Assembly: GCA_016784705.1 (NCBI GenBank)
Contig: JADHUD010000190.1
Coordinates: forward strand, 1 to 5,211
DNA: 5,211 nt
Direction: 5' to 3'
From: Spirochaetia bacterium
Lineage (GTDB): Bacteria > Spirochaetota > Spirochaetia > JABMQR01
Shown: in pieces, positions 1 through 5,211 of the stretch
Position numbering within the stretch: position 1 is the stretch's first letter
Layout of the letters: each line of letters starts with the position of its first letter
Program-made: the position numbers and the translations under genes
The notes under the pieces: generated by a model
Database searches by the model: none
What the model was told of the DNA's origin: nothing
Seen by the model: the letters and a program-made list of their open reading frames with translations, nothing else

Positions 1-282
1 GGCATCTTTTTCTATATTTTTTCTGATAGTATCCGGAACTTTGTCCAATGTTGATATATTGATAGTTACTACATACCCTCTGCCGTTAGCAGAACCGTAA
101 CCAAGTGAGAATTTTGCAAACACACTGAAAAGACCATCGTAAGATGGACTTGATGCGTTTCCTTTGGGAAGCCTGTTGGGATGCAGCTGGTACATTCCAG
201 CATAGCGGTTTTCTAGGTAGGTATCAAGTTGGTCAAGCATGGTCCGCATTCGGTCTTCAACATCAGCAAGTTTTGGGTGCAT
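1..282 (-). CDS. Conserved-looking hypothetical protein, N-terminal part (runs off left edge)
   Basis: This open frame on the minus strand runs without a stop from an ATG at 282 to the window edge, giving 94 residues; the C-terminus is outside. The start at 282 is preferred over an in-frame ATG at 288 because the Shine-Dalgarno-like AAGGA (minus strand, 291-295) lies 8 nt from the former and only 2 nt from the latter. The protein begins MHPKLADVEDRM. It has a charged, probably helical opening of about 25 residues, then a Tyr/Gly/Pro-rich stretch (ENRYAGMYQLHPNRLPKG), then a segment with beta-strand character (GRGYVVTINIS). There is no signal peptide or membrane segment, so it is probably cytoplasmic. 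I do not recognise a named domain; I have a vague impression of similar uncharacterised spirochaete proteins but cannot confirm it. It is transcribed divergently from the transporter genes, which gives no firm functional link. Confidence 0.72.
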   Translation of the reverse strand, partial: MHPKLADVEDRMRTMLDQLDTYLENRYAGMYQLHPNRLPKGNASSPSYDGLFSVFAKFSLGYGSANGRGYVVTINISTLDKVPDTIRKNIEKDA

Positions 283-353
283 ATGCATAATCCTTATCAC
301 ATCTCACTGGGTTTTTCCTTTTCTCTGAATACCCTGTATTCCTTGTAAAAATA

Positions 354-381
354 AGATTACTCTTTTTTCCTGTTTCGTAAA
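354..381 (-). promoter_or_regulatory. Weak candidate promoter for the leftward hypothetical gene
   Basis: Read on the minus strand, TTTACG (376-381) and TAATCT (354-359) are separated by 16 bp and lie about 70 nt upstream of the start at 282. Both boxes are imperfect matches to the sigma-70 consensus. In sequence this AT-rich such pairs arise by chance, so this is only a candidate. Confidence 0.22.
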
Positions 382-455
382 ACCTGTTAACTTCAGATTC
401 TCGCTATTAAAATCAAAAAATGTATGTTATGTAAAAAATATCTTTCTATGCAAAG

Positions 456-498
456 GTTTTTCTGCTATTATACAGAGTAATGGATTATACAGTTTTTC
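456..498. repeat. Short direct repeats upstream of the transporter promoter
   Basis: The 9-mer ATTATACAG occurs at 467-475 and again at 484-492, a start-to-start spacing of 17 bp. The 7-mer GTTTTTC occurs at 456-462 and 492-498, flanking the pair. The repeats lie 35-75 bp upstream of the proposed -35 box of the transporter operon. They could be binding sites for a regulator or -10-like AT-rich motifs; chance similarity in AT-rich DNA is also possible. Confidence 0.35.
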
Positions 499-532
499 AA
501 TGTGGCATTTGGAATCGGTTTTAATATATTTA

Positions 533-559
533 TTGACGGGGTTGTTAAAAACGTATAAT
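533..559 (+). promoter_or_regulatory. Probable sigma-70-type promoter of the transporter operon
   Basis: TTGACG at 533-538 (five of six bases match the -35 consensus) and a perfect TATAAT at 554-559 are separated by 15 bp, shorter than the ideal 17. Transcription would start near 566, leaving a leader of roughly 47 nt before the ATG at 613. No TGn extension precedes the -10 box. The perfect -10, the position and the lack of a better pair nearby favour this site; the short spacer is the weak point. Confidence 0.5.
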
Positions 560-573
560 CTAATATTACTAGA

Positions 574-601
574 ATGCATTGGTGATTGATCCAAAATGCA
601 T
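574..601 (+). promoter_or_regulatory. Possible leader hairpin next to the lipoprotein ribosome binding site
   Basis: ATGCATTGG (574-582) can pair with CCAAAATGCAT (591-601) to give nine base pairs with a two-base A bulge and an 8-nt loop. The 3' arm ends directly before the Shine-Dalgarno AGGAGG (602-607). The structure could affect translation initiation or protect the 5' end of the mRNA. It is AU-rich and only moderately stable by eye. Confidence 0.35.
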
Positions 602-607
602 AGGAGG
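602..607 (+). promoter_or_regulatory. Strong Shine-Dalgarno for the solute-binding lipoprotein
   Basis: A perfect AGGAGG lies 5 nt before the ATG at 613. It fixes the start of the lipoprotein and indicates efficient translation, as expected for a binding protein made in excess over its permeases. Confidence 0.85.
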
Positions 608-612
608 AAAAT

Positions 613-2736
613 ATGAAGAGAATATTGTTGATTATGCTTTCTGTACTTCTTGTCTTTTCCCTGGTTGCCTGCGGCGGCAAGGAAGACAAAGTCACAGAAG
701 AGTTTGTCGATACCGCTGATGCTGTTGAGACAGGTGATGTGACAGAGGCTGAAGTTGAGGCTGCGGAAGCAGAGGAAGCAGCAGCAGCAGAAGCAGCAGA
801 AGCAGCTGCTGCTAAAGCGGCAGAGGCAGCTGCAGCAGCTGCAGAGGCAGAAGCAGCTGGTGAAGAGGCAGCTCCTGAAGAAGTTGCCGAAGTTACCGGA
901 AATACCCCGGCAACCCTTGTTCCCATTAATTTTGAAAATGGCTGGGAAACTGGAAAACCAGGCGGAGAATTCGTACGCTCAACATTCGGTAGCGAACCCA
1001 AAACCTTTAATGGGGTAATTGCTGCCGAAACATCTTCAACTGATGTAACTGCTTTCTTAACCAATGGCGCTATTGAACGTGATCAGTTTACACTTGAATT
1101 TGTACCGACTCCGGGATTTGGAACAGGGTATGAAGTTTCTGAAGATGAGCTGACAATAACGGTAGGCATTGCTGAAGGACTGAAATGGTCTGATGGTGAT
1201 GACCTAACTGCAGAAGATATCATTTTCTCACTCAATCAGCTGATCCTGAGAGAAGATGTAGGAAGCAACTCACGGTCAGGTTACATTATTGATGCCGATA
1301 AAGACGGGTATCCTGCACAGATTCCTGTTAAGGCGGAAATCATTGATATGTATACCTATAAATTGACCTTACCGACTGTATATGCCGGTATTGTCGGACT
1401 TGGCGGTATTCCTGTATATCCAATGCATATCTTTGGACCATTAATTGGATGGGACAAGAGCATGGGATTTGATTTTGAGTATGAAACAGAACTTATAAAT
1501 GAAGATGGTGCAATGTACTGGTCTCTTGACGAGATTAAAGATCCTGCAATTAATTATGCAGCGGTAACCTCATTCTGGGGCCTTGATACCGATGTATCTG
1601 AAGTTGTCAGCTGCGGACCTTTCGTGATTTCAGAATATGTCCCCGGTCAGAAAATTGTACTTGGGAGAAACCCTTACAATTCTGAATTTGACGCTGCAGG
1701 ACAGCAGCTTCCCTATCTTGAGAAAGCGACCTACATTTTTGTAGAGGATCAGGATACACAGCTTGCACGGTTCTTAGCCGGAGAACTGGACACATTAGGT
1801 TTGAGAGGCGAAGATTATGCAGTATTCAGTCAGGAAAAGATGAATGCACTTAATGCAACTATTTACGATGTAGGACCTGCCTTCGGTACAACATTCCTGG
1901 TATTCAACCAGAACCCTGATGTTGAAGCTGAAGACGGCTCACTGGTTCCCGGAACCGTGAAACCTGAAGTGCTCTACTGGACCTCTAATAAAGAATTCAG
2001 ATTGGCAATGGCTCATCTGATTGACCGGCAGACTATTATCGACAATATAGCCTTCGGATTCGGCTATCCTCAGTACTCATTTATTCCGAAAGTATCTCCC
2101 TATTACTGGGAAGGTTCAGATGATGCAGCAGCAAAATATGATCCTGAAATGGCTGTGGAAATACTTGATGGTCTTGGATGGGTAGATACAGACGGAGACG
2201 GCTGGAGAGAAGATGATCTTGGCAACAAGATAGTATTTGAACTTACCACAAACTCCGGAAATACCGTCCGTGAAGCTGTTGGAACTCTTTTTGCAGAGGA
2301 AGCATCTGCAGTTGGCGTTCAGGTGCAGTTTAAACCTGAAGACTTCAATACCATGGTTGGAAAACTTCTCAGCGGTCAGAACTGGGATGGAATTATTATC
2401 GGACTTACCGGATCTGTTGACCCGATTTCCGGTTCTAACGTATATCCATCTAATGGAAACCTGCATATGATCAATCCGAACCAGACCTCACCATTAGAGT
2501 ACTGGGAATGGGAAGTAGATGAAGCATGGAAAGTTGCAAACAATACAACCGATGAAGAACAGAGAAAACTTGGTTTCGAAATTGTCCAGAGAATCTGGCT
2601 GGAAGAGAACCCCTGGATTTTCACGTTCAATCCCAGTGTAATGGCTGCATACAGCAATAAATTCGGTAATATCTACCACAGACCTCTTGATGGGTTCGAC
2701 TGGAAAGGTATTATGGATCACATGTATATTAAGTAG
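613..2736 (+). CDS. Peptide/nickel-type ABC transporter solute-binding lipoprotein (SBP_bac_5 family)
   Basis: This 707-residue protein should capture the substrate for the importer encoded by the next genes. Residues 1-20 are a lipoprotein signal (MKR, hydrophobic core, lipobox LVAC) with Cys20 as the acylation site. An Ala/Glu-rich tether follows (about 43-93), then the mature fold. Family 5 hallmarks include KWSDGDDLTAEDIIFSLN (191-208), CGPFVISEYVPGQ (334-346), EDQDTQLARFLAGELD (378-393), the FRLAMAHLIDRQTII segment (462-476) and an acidic DTDGDGWRED stretch (525-534). From memory these match a large subgroup of family 5 proteins usually paired with permeases like those downstream. At 707 residues it is longer than OppA (543 in E. 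coli), partly because of the tether. Cys334 is the only cysteine besides the lipidated one, at a spot where relatives, as I recall them, mostly carry a non-cysteine residue. The ligand cannot be inferred; peptides are the default guess, but family 5 also binds nickel, sugars and opines. The start is set by AGGAGG at 602-607. Confidence 0.95.
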   Translation: MKRILLIMLSVLLVFSLVACGGKEDKVTEEFVDTADAVETGDVTEAEVEAAEAEEAAAAEAAEAAAAKAAEAAAAAAEAEAAGEEAAPEEVAEVTGNTPATLVPINFENGWETGKPGGEFVRSTFGSEPKTFNGVIAAETSSTDVTAFLTNGAIERDQFTLEFVPTPGFGTGYEVSEDELTITVGIAEGLKWSDGDDLTAEDIIFSLNQLILREDVGSNSRSGYIIDADKDGYPAQIPVKAEIIDMYTYKLTLPTVYAGIVGLGGIPVYPMHIFGPLIGWDKSMGFDFEYETELINEDGAMYWSLDEIKDPAINYAAVTSFWGLDTDVSEVVSCGPFVISEYVPGQKIVLGRNPYNSEFDAAGQQLPYLEKATYIFVEDQDTQLARFLAGELDTLGLRGEDYAVFSQEKMNALNATIYDVGPAFGTTFLVFNQNPDVEAEDGSLVPGTVKPEVLYWTSNKEFRLAMAHLIDRQTIIDNIAFGFGYPQYSFIPKVSPYYWEGSDDAAAKYDPEMAVEILDGLGWVDTDGDGWREDDLGNKIVFELTTNSGNTVREAVGTLFAEEASAVGVQVQFKPEDFNTMVGKLLSGQNWDGIIIGLTGSVDPISGSNVYPSNGNLHMINPNQTSPLEYWEWEVDEAWKVANNTTDEEQRKLGFEIVQRIWLEENPWIFTFNPSVMAAYSNKFGNIYHRPLDGFDWKGIMDHMYIK
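739..891 (+). repeat. GCA/GAA-type low-complexity tract coding an Ala/Glu tether
   Basis: This in-frame tract encodes residues 43-93 of the lipoprotein, almost entirely Ala and Glu with one Lys and a few Val, Gly, Thr and Pro. The densest part (about 766-862) is an imperfect triplet repeat of GCA, GCT, GAA and GAG codons. The peptide pattern, including AAAAKAAEAAAAAAE, resembles rigid EAAAK-type helical linkers. It probably spaces the binding domain away from the lipidated Cys20. Triplet repeats of this kind can change length by slippage without breaking the frame. Confidence 0.85.
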
Positions 2737-2783
2737 GTACCCATTGCGGTCACTTATTTCTTGAAATAGTAAAATTACTAATA

Positions 2784-2813
2784 TTGACCCGCCTGATTAT
2801 TCAGGCGGGTCAA
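2784..2813 (+). terminator. Perfect 13-bp intercistronic hairpin (attenuator or mRNA-stabilising structure)
   Basis: TTGACCCGCCTGA (2784-2796) and TCAGGCGGGTCAA (2801-2813) are exact reverse complements around a TTAT loop, with a GC-rich core. The hairpin lies 47 nt after the lipoprotein stop and 24 nt before the proposed permease start. No U-run follows on either strand, so it is not a classic intrinsic terminator. It more likely slows transcription in part or blocks 3' exonucleases, raising the lipoprotein level over the permeases. A smaller AT palindrome (TAGTAA/TTACTA, 2767-2780) lies just before it. It could also be one copy of a dispersed intergenic repeat. Confidence 0.72.
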
Positions 2814-2823
2814 ATCATCCTCC

Positions 2824-2828
2824 AAGGA
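2824..2828 (+). promoter_or_regulatory. Shine-Dalgarno that sets the first permease start at 2838
   Basis: AAGGA at 2824-2828 lies 9 nt before ATG 2838. The longer in-frame alternative, TTG at 2784, is the first base of the hairpin stem and would place translation through that stem without a visible ribosome binding site, so ATG 2838 is preferred. Confidence 0.65.
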
Positions 2829-2837
2829 TATTATCCA

Positions 2838-3962
2838 ATGACAAAACATAATTTCTTTGACTGGCGATGGACATTGATCGCTGATGTAGTGTTAGCTATT
2901 ATTGTCATATTTACCAGCAATGCTGTTCTTTTTTCACTGCTTCTTTTAGAAGCGGTTTTATGGTTAATCAGGCTGATATGGATCAGTCCCCTGTTGTTCA
3001 GATTTATTATCCGAAGACTGATACACATGATTCCAATGCTTTTTGTTGTTGTTGCAACCGGATTTGCGCTTATACAATTAGCTCCCGGGGATATTTTTTC
3101 TCAAATGGCTTTAAATCCAAATATCAGGCCTTCAGATCTTGAAAATTTCAGAAGAAGCTTCGGTCTGGATCAACCATGGTTTGTCCAATTCTTTAAATTC
3201 ATATGGAATGCACTTCATGGTGATTTCGGAATATCACAAATATATAAATCCCCGGTATTTATGATCGTAAGCCAGCGGGCATCCAATACGATACTGTTAT
3301 CAATTGTAGTAATAATTGCATCCTGGGGATTCTCCATACCAGCCGGGATATATGCAGCAACCCATCAGTATAAAATTGGCGATCAGACGATTTCAGTGCT
3401 TGCATTTATAGGATTGTCTATACCGAACTATTTTCTTGCATTTCTTCTTATTTTTCTTATTTCAAAAACAGGAAACTGGTTACCCTTGGGTGGTATGCAT
3501 TCGGTTAATGCGGGTGATATGAATTGGTTTATGGGCATACTTGATACATTAAAGCATATGATATTACCTGTGTTCGTAATAGCAACTTCTGCAATGGCAA
3601 GTTTAACTAGAATTATGAGAGCTAATATGCTGGAAATCTTGGGTCAGCAATATATAACTACAGCACGGGCAAAGGGTCTCTCAGAGAAAAAAGTTGTCTA
3701 CAAACATGCTCTCAGGAATGCCATAAATCCTATGATAACTATTTTCGGATTTCAGTTTGGTGCTATTCTCGGCGGATCTGCTCTTGTTGAAAGAGTTCTG
3801 GCCTGGCCGGGGCTTGGAAAGGTAATGCTTGAGGCAATATTGGCACAGGATTTGTATCTCGTTGTTGGAAGTCTGCTGTATGGTGTTATCTTATTAATTT
3901 TAGGAAATCTATTAGCTGATATTGTTTTGGCAATTGTTGATCCCAGAGTGAGGATAAGCTGA
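2838..3962 (+). CDS. ABC transporter permease, DppB/OppB type, with N-terminal two-segment extension
   Basis: This inner-membrane subunit (374 residues from ATG 2838) should form half of the import channel with the next gene product. The canonical part starts near residue 55 (RFIIRRLIHMIPML, then a membrane segment and LAPGD at 81-85). It continues with the loop sequence FGLDQPWFVQFF, several membrane segments (about 150-172, 186-208, 240-256, 337-366), and the ATPase-coupling EAA-type loop at about 272-295 (YITTARAKGLSEKKVVYKHA), followed by LRNAINPMITIFGFQFG. WPGLGKVMLEAI (323-334) and the closing VDPRVR are also typical. The first ~50 residues hold two extra hydrophobic segments (about 12-26 and 29-48) that ordinary DppB proteins lack (E. 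coli DppB is 339 residues). A TTG at 2994 would give a conventional N-terminus but has only a weak ribosome binding site. The stop overlaps the next start by one base, so the two permeases are surely cotranscribed and probably translationally coupled. Confidence 0.93.
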   Translation: MTKHNFFDWRWTLIADVVLAIIVIFTSNAVLFSLLLLEAVLWLIRLIWISPLLFRFIIRRLIHMIPMLFVVVATGFALIQLAPGDIFSQMALNPNIRPSDLENFRRSFGLDQPWFVQFFKFIWNALHGDFGISQIYKSPVFMIVSQRASNTILLSIVVIIASWGFSIPAGIYAATHQYKIGDQTISVLAFIGLSIPNYFLAFLLIFLISKTGNWLPLGGMHSVNAGDMNWFMGILDTLKHMILPVFVIATSAMASLTRIMRANMLEILGQQYITTARAKGLSEKKVVYKHALRNAINPMITIFGFQFGAILGGSALVERVLAWPGLGKVMLEAILAQDLYLVVGSLLYGVILLILGNLLADIVLAIVDPRVRIS

Positions 3963-3964
3963 TG
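3951..3964 (+). promoter_or_regulatory. TGATG stop/start overlap with Shine-Dalgarno between the two permeases
   Basis: The stop TGA (3960-3962) shares its last base with ATG 3962. AGGA at 3951-3954, inside the end of the upstream gene, lies 7 nt from this ATG. The arrangement suggests coupled translation and a 1:1 output of the two channel subunits. A second in-frame ATG at 3977 lacks a comparable ribosome binding site. Confidence 0.8.
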
Positions 3965-5211
3965 GATAAAAAAATTATGGAAAACACCGTGGATAGAGAG
4001 CACGAAATCGCATTGGAGTCCAGAGAGGGTATTGCCAGAAAAAGTGAATCACTCTGGAATGTTTACCAGAGAAGATTTAAAAAACATACCCTTGGAAAAA
4101 TAGGGTTAATTATACTGATTATCCTTTATGGATGTGCTCTTTTCGCTGATGTATTATCACCCTATACAATGACTTGGCGTGATAAATATAAATCTTTTCA
4201 CCCGCCTGCAGAAATTGATTGGTTTTATAGCAATACAGAGGGTAAACGTTCATTTCGACCTTTTGTATATGAAAAAGTCATTACAAATGTAGCTTTCAAA
4301 ACGTATAAGATTGTTCCCAGTTACACTATCAGGGCAATATCACAGGAAATTCTGGTTGATAAAAGGGAGCTCAGATCAATCTCTTACGACTCTGATTTTG
4401 AAGTCCGTTTGAAAACAACAATAGATAATGTCAGGAAGCACTATAGGGTTGAAGCTGACAGCGATGTACTGGTACGTCTTGAAGAGACTCTCAGGAGTAT
4501 GGATGCTAACCCGCAGAAAGATATCAGTATAAAATTTTCAATGGGAGAATTCCTTGTAGATGATGAAATGCAGGAATTAACGCTCAATTTAGTGAAAGGA
4601 AATAAGAATTTTCTAGGGTTTTTTACTAAAGGTGTTCCGTATAGTTTTCTTGGTCTATTTAATACGAACCGGCATTTTTTTGGATCAACTACCGGCGGCG
4701 TATATTTCTGGGGAGCTGATCAGCATGGGAGGGATATTCTTTCAAGAATGCTGCATGGAGGCCGTATATCTCTCACTGTTGGAATAGTCGGAGCTATGCT
4801 TATTTTTCTTATCGGACTGACTATTGGCGGTGTTGCAGGGTATTTCGGCGGAAAAGTTGATGTACTTCTTATGCGTTTTGGTGAAGTTGTCATGGCTTTC
4901 CCTTCGATTTATCTTCTTTTTGCTTTGCGGGCTTCTTTTCCTTCAAGCCTTACATCAAGCCAAGTGTATATGCTTATCATAATAATCCTCTCATTCATAG
5001 GCTGGGCAGGGTTAGCAAGAATTATTAGAGGTTTGGTTTTGTCTCTGAAGAATGAGGATTTTGTGCTTAGTGCTCGAACAATGGGATTGTCACAATGGAA
5101 AATTATTCGCCGGCATATTCTTCCAAACACACTCTCTTTTGTGATAATTCAAGTAACCTTGACAGTCCCAGGCTATATCTTAGGTGAATCGGCTTTGAGC
5201 TTACTGGGTCT
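3962..5211 (+). CDS. ABC transporter permease, DppC/OppC type, with large insertion after TM1 (3' end outside window)
   Basis: This is the partner channel subunit; 416 full codons are visible and the frame is still open at the edge. Residues 1-45 are a charged cytoplasmic head, followed by membrane helix 1 (about 47-66) ending LSPYTMTWRD. A soluble stretch of about 200 residues follows. Its beginning (FRPFVYEK, 98-105) and end (FFTKGVPYSFLGLF, 220-233) look like a known OppC subgroup, while the middle (about 115-212) appears to be extra. The conserved GADQHGRDILSRMLHGGRISLTVG block (251-274) then leads into the transport core with helices at about 271-294, 304-320 and 334-352. The ATPase-coupling EAA-type loop is LSLKNEDFVLSARTMGLSQW (360-379) followed by IIRRHILPN, and ESALSLLG (409-416) sits at the edge. 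E. coli DppC is 300 residues in total, so this protein is clearly larger. ATPase genes are expected next. Confidence 0.93.
   Translation, partial: MDKKIMENTVDREHEIALESREGIARKSESLWNVYQRRFKKHTLGKIGLIILIILYGCALFADVLSPYTMTWRDKYKSFHPPAEIDWFYSNTEGKRSFRPFVYEKVITNVAFKTYKIVPSYTIRAISQEILVDKRELRSISYDSDFEVRLKTTIDNVRKHYRVEADSDVLVRLEETLRSMDANPQKDISIKFSMGEFLVDDEMQELTLNLVKGNKNFLGFFTKGVPYSFLGLFNTNRHFFGSTTGGVYFWGADQHGRDILSRMLHGGRISLTVGIVGAMLIFLIGLTIGGVAGYFGGKVDVLLMRFGEVVMAFPSIYLLFALRASFPSSLTSSQVYMLIIIILSFIGWAGLARIIRGLVLSLKNEDFVLSARTMGLSQWKIIRRHILPNTLSFVIIQVTLTVPGYILGESALSLLG

Larger units (their letters stand above)
283..612. other. Divergent intergenic region, 330 bp, AT-rich, no gene seen
   Basis: I see no convincing coding frame, RNA gene, riboswitch fold or intrinsic terminator here. 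Both flanking genes point outwards, so their promoters and any shared control sites should lie in this stretch. Its contents are listed separately: a weak leftward promoter candidate near 354-381, a direct-repeat pair at 456-498, the better rightward promoter at 533-559, and a leader hairpin at 574-601. A long minus-strand open frame that enters this region from the Ala-rich part of the lipoprotein gene is judged spurious. Confidence 0.7.

Noticed and set aside
503..520. Possible sigma-54 -24/-12 element starting at TGGCA
   Set aside because: No GC-containing -12 element (TTGC type) occurs at the required distance, and a better sigma-70-like pair lies downstream.
755..1018. Gln/Lys/Leu-rich plus-strand open frame inside the lipoprotein gene
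   Set aside because: It is an out-of-frame reading of the same triplet repeat (CAG/AAG codons), with no ribosome binding site and no recognisable protein.
468..1064. 198-residue minus-strand open frame opposite the start of the lipoprotein gene
   Set aside because: It is very rich in Ala and Ser only because it reads the GCA/GAA triplet tract on the other strand. The plus-strand frame there has a lipoprotein signal and a strong Shine-Dalgarno.
2116..2721. Several minus-strand open frames of 75-116 residues opposite the lipoprotein C-terminal half
   Set aside because: They overlap one another and a clearly conserved plus-strand protein, lack ribosome binding sites, and show no recognisable domain.
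2767..2780. AT palindrome TAGTAA-AA-TTACTA as an operator or terminator
   Set aside because: It has only six pairs around a two-base spacer, all but one pair per arm A-T, with no U-run. It is common by chance in AT-rich spacers; noted only as a neighbour of the larger hairpin.
2784..2837. Longer first-permease start at TTG 2784
   Set aside because: The codon is the first base of a perfect hairpin stem, has no Shine-Dalgarno, and the 18 added residues simply translate the inverted repeat. ATG 2838 has AAGGA at 9 nt.
4909..5130. 73-residue minus-strand open frame opposite the second permease
   Set aside because: It lies opposite the conserved transport core and EAA loop of the permease, which explains the sequence fully.
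1..5211. tRNA, rRNA, CRISPR array, insertion sequence or transposase remnant
   Set aside because: No cloverleaf-like region, regularly spaced repeat-spacer array, terminal inverted repeats with a transposase, or target duplications were seen by eye.

Overview
This window looks like part of a bacterial chromosome of low to moderate GC. A spirochaete or a similar host is my best guess. It rests on the style of the lipoprotein (a short signal, a VAC lipobox and an Ala/Glu-rich tether) and on a vague family resemblance of the left-hand gene. Nothing in the window proves the phylum.

Layout from left to right. (1) Positions 1-282 hold the N-terminal 94 codons of a minus-strand gene of unknown function that runs off the left edge. 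(2) Positions 283-612 are a divergent intergenic region. It holds a good sigma-70-like promoter for the rightward genes, a weaker candidate for the leftward gene, a pair of short direct repeats, and a small leader hairpin next to a strong Shine-Dalgarno. (3) Positions 613-2736 encode a 707-residue family 5 solute-binding lipoprotein. (4) Positions 2737-2837 are an intercistronic gap with a perfect 13-bp hairpin. (5) Positions 2838-3962 encode a DppB/OppB-type permease. (6) Positions 3962-5211 encode the first 416 codons of a DppC/OppC-type permease, which overlaps the previous stop by one base and is cut by the right edge.

The three rightward genes are the capture protein and the two membrane subunits of one peptide/nickel/opine-type ABC importer. 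The lipoprotein would bind substrate outside the inner membrane, the two permeases would form the channel, and one or two ATPase genes (DppD/DppF-like) are expected just downstream of the window. The substrate cannot be read from the sequence. The hairpin between the binding-protein gene and the permease genes fits the common arrangement in which the binding protein is made in excess.

This is a recognisable transporter class and not a new system. Each subunit nevertheless carries an addition to the usual plan: an Ala/Glu helix-like tether on the lipoprotein, two extra hydrophobic segments at the N-terminus of the first permease, and an enlarged soluble insertion after the first membrane helix of the second permease. 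These additions and the hairpin are the parts most worth a second look.
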